From Solirubrobacteraceae bacterium (GTDB lineage Bacteria; Actinomycetota; Thermoleophilia; Solirubrobacterales; Solirubrobacteraceae), in assembly GCA_019683665.1 (NCBI GenBank), contig JADGIB010000103.1:1-11119 (forward strand): a stretch of DNA of 11,119 nt, in the 5' to 3' direction. The position numbers were made by a program, and so were the translations under genes. Positions 6,554 to 11,119 of this stretch are shown piece by piece. The number at the start of each line of letters is the position of its first letter. The first letter of the stretch is position 1. A model generated the notes under the pieces. It had not been told where the DNA came from. It saw only the letters and a program-made list of their open reading frames with translations, and did not search any database.

Positions 6554-7624
6554 ATGTGCGCCGTGGAGATCCGCGAGTACGAGCGGCGGCTGCGGCGGGC
6601 CGGGCTGCCCCTGCTGATCGAGGACTACTCGGCGCGCGAGGACGTGTTCACCCGCGCGATCCCGTTCCTCGGCTTCTGGTTTTTGGCCACGTGCCTGAAC
6701 GGCGCCAACTTCGACTGGCCGACGGCGGCGAACCTCGCCGTCATCGCGGGCGGACTCGTGCTGCTGCTGGCCCCGATCGTCCTCCTCAACCTCCGTCGCG
6801 GGCGGCCCTGGTACGCGCCGCCGCAGCGGGTCGGCAACGGCGAGCTGGCGATCTTCCTGCTCGTCCCGCCGATCCTGCCGCTCATCGGCGGCGGCCAGGT
6901 CGGGGTCGCGCTCGTGACGGTCGTCGCCAACCTCCTCGTCCTCGGGGTCGTCTACGTCGTCGTCGGCTTCGGCCTGCTGTCGATCCTGCGCTGGTCGCTC
7001 GCGCGGCTCGTCGGCCAGCTGCGCGACTCGTTCGCGATGCTGGCCAAGGCGATCCCGCTGCTGCTGTTCTTCGCGATCGTCCTGTTCGTCAACGCGGAGA
7101 TGTGGCAGGTCTTCGGCGACATCTCCGACGGCAACCTCGCCGGCGTCGTCGCGCTGTTCGTCGTCCTCGGCGCGATCTTCCTCGCCGTGCGGCTCCCGGG
7201 CGAGGTGCGCGAGCTCGAGCGGCGCGAGGGCGTCGACCCGCCGCTGACGCGCCGCCAGCGCTTCAACGTCGGCCTCGTCATGTTCGTCTCCTACGCGCTG
7301 CAGACGCTCGTCGTCGCCGTCGCGATCGCGCTCTTCTTCGTCGCGTTCGGCCTGCTGACGACGACCGGCGACGTCATCGACCGCTGGACGGGCGACCCGG
7401 GCGACGAGATCGGCTCGATCACCGTGTTCGGCACGACGGTGCGGATCACCGCCGAGCTGCTGCGCGTGTCGACGGCGATGGCGGCGTTCTCTGGCCTCTA
7501 CTACGCGATCTCGGTCCTCACCGACGCGACGTACCGGCGCGAGTTCCTCGGCGAGTTCGAGCGCTCGATGCAGCGCACGTTCGCGCTGCGCGCCGCGTAC
7601 CTGGCCGCCGTGGCGCGGGGCTAG
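6554..7624 (+). CDS. Polytopic membrane protein of unknown function
   Basis: The 356-residue product has a charged cytosolic N-terminus (EIREYERRLRRAGLPLLIEDYSARED), then about eight hydrophobic segments near residues 32-48, 58-79, 97-112, 117-144, 164-181, 194-212, 238-268 and 300-322. Arg-rich loops (after 79, 144 and 212) suggest the cytosolic side. The C-terminal tail (TYRREFLGEFERSMQRTFALRAAYLAAV) is amphipathic and charged. The region 270-298 is a polar acidic loop, DRWTGDPGDEIGS. I recognise no enzyme or transporter signature. It resembles uncharacterised integral membrane proteins of actinobacteria. The start may be ATG 6554 or the in-frame GTG 6563, which has TGGGAT 7 nt before it. 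Its TAG stop shares a CTAG with the stop of the convergent methyltransferase. Confidence 0.85.
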   Translation: MCAVEIREYERRLRRAGLPLLIEDYSAREDVFTRAIPFLGFWFLATCLNGANFDWPTAANLAVIAGGLVLLLAPIVLLNLRRGRPWYAPPQRVGNGELAIFLLVPPILPLIGGGQVGVALVTVVANLLVLGVVYVVVGFGLLSILRWSLARLVGQLRDSFAMLAKAIPLLLFFAIVLFVNAEMWQVFGDISDGNLAGVVALFVVLGAIFLAVRLPGEVRELERREGVDPPLTRRQRFNVGLVMFVSYALQTLVVAVAIALFFVAFGLLTTTGDVIDRWTGDPGDEIGSITVFGTTVRITAELLRVSTAMAAFSGLYYAISVLTDATYRREFLGEFERSMQRTFALRAAYLAAVARG

Positions 7625-8532
7625 GCGGCGCGGCGGCCGGCGATCATGAGGTTGTAGAAGACCGCCGCCGGCAGCCGGCCCTCGAGCAGGCGGCGGTCGA
7701 GCGCCTGGAAGAGCAGGTAGCCGTGGAAGGCGTAGCGGCACCAGGCCATCGGGACGTCGTCGGGCTCGGCGGTCGCCTCGAGCGTGCGGTTCGTCCAGCC
7801 GAACCAGTTCGCCAGCAGCTCCTCGCCGCGGACGCGGACTGCGTCGAGGCCGGCGTCGCGGGCGTGGCGGGCGAGCTCGTCGGGCGTGAACGCGTGGACG
7901 TCGACGATCTCGCCCAGCTCGGGGTCGGCGTCGCCGTGGCGGCCCGGGTCGCGGGCCGGGCGGGCGCGGAGGGCCGCGCGCCAGAGCGGGGCCAGCAGCG
8001 TCGCGCCGCGCTTGGGCACCTGCGCGAGCCGGTCGCCCAGGCGCGACGGCTCGCCGGCGAACGCGAACGTGCCGCCGGGGCGCAGGACGCGCCGGATCTC
8101 GCGGAAGGCCCGGCCGAGGTCGGGGATGTGGTGGAGGACGGCGTGGCCGAAGACGAGGTCGAACGAGGCGTCCTCGAACGGCAGCGCCTCGGCGTCGCAG
8201 GCGACGGTCTCGACCTCGAGCCCGAGCGTCCGGGCGTTGGCCTGCAGCGTCTCGAGCATCCCGGGGGAGATGTCGGTCGCGACGGCCTCCTCGATGACGC
8301 CGGCCTGGAGGAGGTTGAGGCTGAAGTAGCCGGTGCCGGCGCCGATCTCCAGCGCCCGGCCGAAGCGCGGGACGTCGCCGCCGAGCGCCTTGGCGAGCTT
8401 GCCGACGACCTGCGTCCGGCCGATCTCGCCGTAGTCGATGCCCCACTTCGCGTCGTAGTGGGCGGCCGCGTCGTCGTGGTAGCGGGTGTTCGCGTCGCGG
8501 ATGACGTCGGCGGGAAGCGGCTGGGCGGCCAT
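7621..8532 (-). CDS. Class I SAM-dependent methyltransferase (type 11 fold), substrate unknown
   Basis: A 303-residue protein with a Rossmann-like methyltransferase domain. SAM-binding motif I is LEIGAGTGYF (61-70), the ribose-binding acidic residue is Asp87 in ATDISPGML, the adenine-side motif is CDAEALPF (112-119), and VLHHIPD and VLRPGG (149-154) complete the ubiE/type 11 pattern. A C-terminal region of about 130 residues ends in ANWFGWTNRTLEA and a helix with FHGYLLFQALDRRL, and may bind the substrate; it suggests nothing specific. The ATG at 8547 would add five residues, but the minus-strand hexamer TATGCT (8548-8543) overlaps it and stands 10 nt before the ATG at 8532, so I chose 8532. 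It is divergent from another methyltransferase gene across 48 bp. Confidence 0.9.
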   Translation of the reverse strand: MAAQPLPADVIRDANTRYHDDAAAHYDAKWGIDYGEIGRTQVVGKLAKALGGDVPRFGRALEIGAGTGYFSLNLLQAGVIEEAVATDISPGMLETLQANARTLGLEVETVACDAEALPFEDASFDLVFGHAVLHHIPDLGRAFREIRRVLRPGGTFAFAGEPSRLGDRLAQVPKRGATLLAPLWRAALRARPARDPGRHGDADPELGEIVDVHAFTPDELARHARDAGLDAVRVRGEELLANWFGWTNRTLEATAEPDDVPMAWCRYAFHGYLLFQALDRRLLEGRLPAAVFYNLMIAGRRAA

Positions 8533-8542
8533 GCGGCCGGTG

Positions 8543-8548
8543 AGCATA
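8543..8548 (-). promoter_or_regulatory. Putative -10 hexamer TATGCT for the minus-strand methyltransferase
   Basis: Read on the minus strand, TATGCT is followed by ten bases and the ATG at 8532. It contains the competing ATG at 8547, so that ATG would lie upstream of the transcription start. It shares a 48-bp divergent gap with the TACCGT site at 8567 that faces the other way. Confidence 0.45.
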
Positions 8549-8566
8549 GGGGACGCGGCGGGGCGC

Positions 8567-8572
8567 TACCGT
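8567..8572 (+). promoter_or_regulatory. Putative -10 hexamer TACCGT for the methyltransferase-GH57 operon
   Basis: TACCGT ends 8 nt before the GTG at 8581 and is identical to the hexamer 6 nt upstream of the oxidoreductase gene at 2284. There is no Shine-Dalgarno sequence between it and the GTG, so a leaderless mRNA covering both the methyltransferase and the GH57 gene is likely. Confidence 0.48.
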
Positions 8573-8580
8573 TCCGCGCC

Positions 8581-9354
8581 GTGTCCGAGGCCGTCCGTTA
8601 CGTGCAGCGCGACCAGCCGCCGGGCGTCCCGCCGCTGGAGCTGACCGGCGAGCGCACGCTGCCCGACGTGCCGGAGGAGAACTACTGGTTCCGCCGCCAC
8701 CTCGTCGTCTACCAGTGGATCGCGCGGCGGGTCGCGGGGCTGCGCGTCGTCGACATGGCCTGCGGCGAGGGCTACGGCTCCGACGTGCTCGCGGCCGCCG
8801 GGGCGGCCCGGGTCGTGGGCGTCGACGCGAACCCGGAGGCGCACGAGCACGCCCGGTTGCGCTACGTGCGCCCGAACCTGCGCTTCGAGCGCGACCTCGT
8901 CGAGACGTTCGCCGAGCCGTGCGACGCCGTCGTCTTCCTGCAGACGATCGAGCACGTCCGCAACCCCGACGAGGTGCTCGAGCACTTCAAGTCGCTCGTC
9001 GGGCCCGACGGGTTCGTCTACGTGACCACGCCGAACGTCCTGACGCTCGCGCCCGAGGGCGCCGAGCGCTCCGGCAACCCGTGGCACGTCAAGGAGTACC
9101 GGCCCGACGAGTTCCGGGCCCTGTGCGAGGCCCACTTCTCGTCGGTCGAGCTGCTCGGCCTCTTCCATGCCCGCAAGCTGCGTCTCCACGAGCTGGCGAT
9201 CCGCCACGCCGGCTGGGACGCGATCCACGCCCGCCTGCGGATCACGAAGCCGTTCTACGACCGCTTCATCCCGGCGATCTCGGTCCGCGACTTCGCGCTG
9301 CGCGAGGGCCCGCTCGACCGCGCGCTCGACGTCCTGGCCGTCCTGCGCCCATGA
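8581..9354 (+). CDS. Class I SAM-dependent methyltransferase, Rv3030-like
   Basis: A 257-residue methyltransferase. The N-terminal segment LTGERTLPD followed by EENYWFRRH (21-40) is characteristic of the group that includes mycobacterial Rv3030. SAM motif I is VVDMACGEGYGSD (56-68), the acidic ribose contact is Asp82 in VGVDANPEA, and QTIEHVRNPDEVLEHF and VTTPN (148-152) follow. Rv3030 lies next to the GH57 gene Rv3031 and is linked to the methylglucose lipopolysaccharide pathway. Here too the GH57 gene comes next, with overlapping stop and start (ATGA at 9351-9354), so the two products are probably made together and act on the same glucan. The sugar substrate and the methylated position are inference. 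GTG 8581 is chosen because of the promoter-like hexamer 8 nt upstream and the conserved N-terminus. Confidence 0.9.
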   Translation: MSEAVRYVQRDQPPGVPPLELTGERTLPDVPEENYWFRRHLVVYQWIARRVAGLRVVDMACGEGYGSDVLAAAGAARVVGVDANPEAHEHARLRYVRPNLRFERDLVETFAEPCDAVVFLQTIEHVRNPDEVLEHFKSLVGPDGFVYVTTPNVLTLAPEGAERSGNPWHVKEYRPDEFRALCEAHFSSVELLGLFHARKLRLHELAIRHAGWDAIHARLRITKPFYDRFIPAISVRDFALREGPLDRALDVLAVLRP

Positions 9355-10721
9355 GGGCGCCGGGCGAGCTGGCGATCGTCCTCCACACGCACATGCCGTA
9401 CGTGGAGGGCTACGGCACCTGGCCGTCGGGCGAGGAGTGGCTGTGGGAGGCGGTCGCGACCTGCTACCTGCCGCTCGCCGACCTCCTCGACGCGGGCGCC
9501 CCGGTCACGCTCTCGCTCACCCCGGTCCTCTGCGACCAGCTCGAGGCGCCCGGCTGCGCCGAGCGCTTCGACGCGTTCTGCCGCGACCTGCGCCGCCGCT
9601 CCCACGAGCTCGACGCTGCGGACGCCGAGCCCGCGGTCGCCGCCGAGCTGCGCCGCGCCGCCGGCGACTACCGCGCGGCCGCCGACCGGCTGGCCGAGCG
9701 CGGCGGCGACCTGCTCGCGCCGCTCGGCCGCCACGCCGCGTGGACGTCGTCGGCCACCCACGCCGTCCTGCCGCTCCTGGCCACCGCGGCCGGGGTGCGC
9801 CTCCAGCTCCAGGCCGGGATCGACGCCCACCGCGCCCGCTTCGGCGACGGCTGGGCCGGCGGGTTCTGGCTGCCCGAGTGCGCCCACGCCCCGTGGCTGG
9901 ACGTCCTGCTGGAGGAGGCCGGCGTCCGCGCCGTCTGCGTCGACCTCACCGACGTCCTCGGCCCCGACGAGCACCTCGTCCCGCTGCGCAGCCCGGCGGG
10001 CCCGCTGCTCGTCCCGATCGACCGGCGGACGGTCGAGCTCGTCTGGTCCGACGGCGGCTACCCGGCCGCGGCCGCCTACCGCGACACCCACCGCCTCACC
10101 CGCTGCCACCACAAGCCGTGGGCGAACGACGGCGCCGTCTACGACCCCGACCGGGCCGCCGCGCAGGCCCGCGCCGACGCCGCCGACTTCGTCGCCCGCG
10201 TCCGCGAGCGGGTCGCCGGCGGCGGGCTGTGCGTCTGCGCGCTCGACACCGAGCTGCTCGGGCACTGGTGGTACGAGGGCGTCACGTGGCTGGCCGCCGT
10301 CGTCGAGGAGGCCGCCCGCCAGGGGCTGCGGATCGCCCCGCTCGACGAGGCGCTCGAGCGCCACCCGCCGCGCCCGGCTCCGCCGGACCTGCCGGTGACG
10401 ACGTGGGGGACCCCGCGCGACCTGTGGACGTGGAGCGGGCCGCAGGTCGCCGACCTCGCCGTCGCCGCGCGCCGCGCCGAGCTCGACGTCGTCGCCGCCG
10501 GGCGCCGCGCGTCGCTGCGCGCGGTGCGCGAGCTGCTCGCGCTCCAGGCCAGCGACTGGGCCTTCCAGGTCTCGCGCGGGCTCGCCGGCCCGTACCCGCG
10601 CGAGCGGGCCGCCGGCCACGAGCGGGCGCTGCGGGCGGCGCTCGCCGCCGGCCCGGGCGGCGACGAGCGGGTCCGCAACCTCGCGCCGTACGCGACGCGC
10701 GCTCCGCTGCTGGCGCCCTGA
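9351..10721 (+). CDS. GH57 alpha-glucan branching-type enzyme (DUF1957 family), Rv3031-like
   Basis: A 456-residue intracellular glycoside hydrolase family 57 protein. Family motifs are in order: LHTHMPYVEG (11-20), GFWLPECAH (171-179) with the nucleophile Glu176, and ALDTELLGHWWYEG (297-310) with the acid/base Asp299. GGYPAAAAYRD and the C-terminal helical part, with SDWAFQVSRG followed by YPRERAAGH, fit the branching-enzyme subgroup. Such enzymes cut alpha-1,4-glucan and rejoin it as alpha-1,6 branches. It is somewhat shorter than well-studied archaeal members, and I cannot place with confidence the mobile-loop tyrosine needed for transferase activity, so hydrolysis is possible. It starts on the ATGA that ends the methyltransferase gene, implying translational coupling. 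A role with a methylated polysaccharide is inferred from the Rv3030-Rv3031 pairing. Confidence 0.93.
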   Translation: MRAPGELAIVLHTHMPYVEGYGTWPSGEEWLWEAVATCYLPLADLLDAGAPVTLSLTPVLCDQLEAPGCAERFDAFCRDLRRRSHELDAADAEPAVAAELRRAAGDYRAAADRLAERGGDLLAPLGRHAAWTSSATHAVLPLLATAAGVRLQLQAGIDAHRARFGDGWAGGFWLPECAHAPWLDVLLEEAGVRAVCVDLTDVLGPDEHLVPLRSPAGPLLVPIDRRTVELVWSDGGYPAAAAYRDTHRLTRCHHKPWANDGAVYDPDRAAAQARADAADFVARVRERVAGGGLCVCALDTELLGHWWYEGVTWLAAVVEEAARQGLRIAPLDEALERHPPRPAPPDLPVTTWGTPRDLWTWSGPQVADLAVAARRAELDVVAAGRRASLRAVRELLALQASDWAFQVSRGLAGPYPRERAAGHERALRAALAAGPGGDERVRNLAPYATRAPLLAP

Positions 10722-10769
10722 CCGGCCCGTGACCGGCCCCGCCGGCCGCGTCCGTCCGGGCCGACGCGA

Positions 10770-10775
10770 TAGCGT
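10770..10775 (+). promoter_or_regulatory. Putative -10 hexamer TAGCGT upstream of the c-di-AMP riboswitch
   Basis: TAGCGT within GCGATAGCGTGTG lies just upstream of the riboswitch and matches the TAGCNT sites at 2824 and 3786. Initiation about 7 nt later, near 10782, would start the leader about 15-20 nt before the aptamer and give an untranslated region of about 175 nt. No clear -35 is seen. Confidence 0.5.
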
Positions 10776-10796
10776 GTGCGGCCGTCGCATCCATGA

Positions 10797-10940
10797 CCCA
10801 GCCGAGTCCGCGGCCGCCCGGCGCGCCGCGGAGCGGGGGACCCAACGGGACCGGCGACGGTCCCCGGGGCGAATCGCCGCGCGAGCGCGGCGTAGCGCAG
10901 GTCCAGCGCGAGCCCGACAGCTAACCCCGTAGGCGCAGAG
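10797..10940 (+). ncRNA. ydaO/yuaA-type cyclic di-AMP riboswitch
   Basis: Conserved aptamer blocks appear in the right order and spacing: GCCGAGTCC (10801-10809), GCGGAGCGGGGGACCCA (10828-10844), GGGGCGAAT (10866-10874), a GC hairpin CGCCGCGCGAGCGCGGCG (10875-10892), AGGTCCA (10899-10905) and the diagnostic CCCGACAGCTAACCCCGTAGGC (10913-10934). The aptamer binds two c-di-AMP molecules and usually lowers expression when the ligand is high. In actinobacteria it typically precedes genes for peptidoglycan hydrolases, Rpf-like or NlpC/P60 proteins, and elsewhere potassium transporters. Here it leads into the reading frame starting at 10958, only 17 nt after the aptamer. With such short distance, control by hiding the ribosome binding site or by early termination in the P1 region are both possible. 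The outer limits are approximate. Confidence 0.95.
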
Positions 10941-10946
10941 ACCACC

Positions 10947-10952
10947 GGGAGG
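10947..10952 (+). promoter_or_regulatory. Shine-Dalgarno sequence for the riboswitch-controlled gene
   Basis: GGGAGG is followed by a 5-nt spacer and the GTG at 10958. It is the only strong Shine-Dalgarno sequence before a gene start in the window and sets the start of the partial gene. It is close enough to the aptamer's 3' side to be occluded or freed by ligand binding. Confidence 0.75.
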
Positions 10953-10957
10953 CCGAC

Positions 10958-11119
10958 GTGTCGACCATCCAGCAGACCGATCACCCCCTGGCGCCGCCTG
11001 CCGCCGACCCGTTCCGCGCGTCCCTGCGCGCCTCGCGCGAGCGCCGCGCCGCCGCCCGCCGCGCCCGCCGCCGGCCCCAGCCCGCCCCCCCCCCCCCCCC
11101 CCGCCTGCTCGCGAGCCCA
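10958..11119 (+). CDS. N-terminus of a riboswitch-controlled protein, possibly a cell wall hydrolase (partial)
   Basis: Fifty-four codons are visible from GTG 10958 to the window end without a stop. The peptide begins STIQQTDHPLAPPAADPF and turns strongly basic (SRERRAAARRARRRPQ, about 27-42), followed by a run of five prolines and RLLASP. An arginine-rich stretch before a hydrophobic segment would suit the n-region of a long signal sequence or a membrane anchor, but that segment is beyond the window. The c-di-AMP riboswitch upstream suggests a secreted peptidoglycan hydrolase or other cell-envelope protein; this is inference from known riboswitch regulons only. Codons 44-48 lie in an 18-cytosine run (11085-11102), so the frame after it depends on the exact length of the run. 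Confidence 0.7.
   Translation, partial: MSTIQQTDHPLAPPAADPFRASLRASRERRAAARRARRRPQPAPPPPPRLLASP
11085..11102 (+). repeat. Homopolymer run of 18 cytosines inside the partial gene
   Basis: Eighteen consecutive C bases code for Ala-Pro5 together with flanking bases. At its present length the frame stays open to the window end. Such a run is prone to replication slippage and also to sequencing or assembly error. It sits 17 nt from the window end. Confidence 0.9.

Noticed and set aside
8533..8547. Upstream ATG at 8547 as start of the minus-strand methyltransferase
   Set aside because: It lies within the putative -10 hexamer TATGCT, adds only five unconserved residues, and the ATG at 8532 has the spacing seen at other genes.
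10720..10763. Direct repeat GACCGGCCC (10720-10728 and 10731-10739) and a possible hairpin CGGCCCG/CGGGCCG after the GH57 gene
   Set aside because: Short GC-only matches are expected by chance in this sequence, there is no T-tract, and the right arm runs close to the riboswitch promoter. A terminator is possible but not supported.
1..11119. tRNA or rRNA genes, insertion sequences, CRISPR arrays, toxin-antitoxin or defence genes
   Set aside because: I found no cloverleaf, transposase, terminal inverted repeat, spaced direct repeats or defence motif; the genes are housekeeping or accessory metabolism in type and uniform in composition.

Overview
The window is about 11.1 kb of very GC-rich DNA, densely packed with genes whose third codon positions are almost all G or C. 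It looks like chromosomal DNA of a high-GC actinobacterium. The gene set and style (an FtsZ tail, an actinobacterial RecQ with a phosphoribosyltransferase-like tail, a methyltransferase-GH57 pair like mycobacterial Rv3030-Rv3031, an actinobacterial-type c-di-AMP riboswitch) fit Actinobacteria. My guess is a Thermoleophilia/Solirubrobacterales-type lineage; that placement is inference. I see no mobile element, CRISPR array, tRNA or rRNA.

Layout. Bases 1-98 hold the last codons of a gene whose C-terminal peptide looks like FtsZ. A gamma-glutamyltranspeptidase-family enzyme follows (to 1573). Its conserved N-terminus runs upstream of the first usual start codon. A perfect-armed palindrome (about 1591-1641) sits between it and a convergent DsbA/FrnE-type oxidoreductase (1664-2284, minus). 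Divergent from that lie a small uncharacterised lipoprotein (2387-2803), a ten-helix EamA/DMT exporter (2837-3844) and a RecQ-family helicase (3801-5861) that overlaps the exporter by 44 bp. A stand-alone LON substrate-binding-domain protein (5868-6494, minus) converges on the helicase with a 6-nt gap and is divergent from a polytopic membrane protein of unknown function (6554-7624).

The membrane protein shares a CTAG with the stop codon of a convergent methyltransferase (7621-8532, minus). That methyltransferase is divergent from a second, unrelated methyltransferase (8581-9354), which is translationally coupled (ATGA) to a GH57 alpha-glucan branching-type enzyme (9351-10721). This pair resembles the mycobacterial genes for methylglucose lipopolysaccharide and suggests a methylated or branched glucan pathway. 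The window ends with a promoter-like hexamer, a convincing ydaO-type c-di-AMP riboswitch (about 10797-10940), a Shine-Dalgarno sequence, and the first 54 codons of a gene whose proline codons include a run of 18 cytosines close to the window end.

Regulation. Several genes have a TANNNT hexamer, often TAGCNT or TACCGT, only 6-10 nt before the start codon and no Shine-Dalgarno sequence. This suggests leaderless transcripts. The riboswitch gene is the clear exception, with a long structured leader and a good ribosome binding site.
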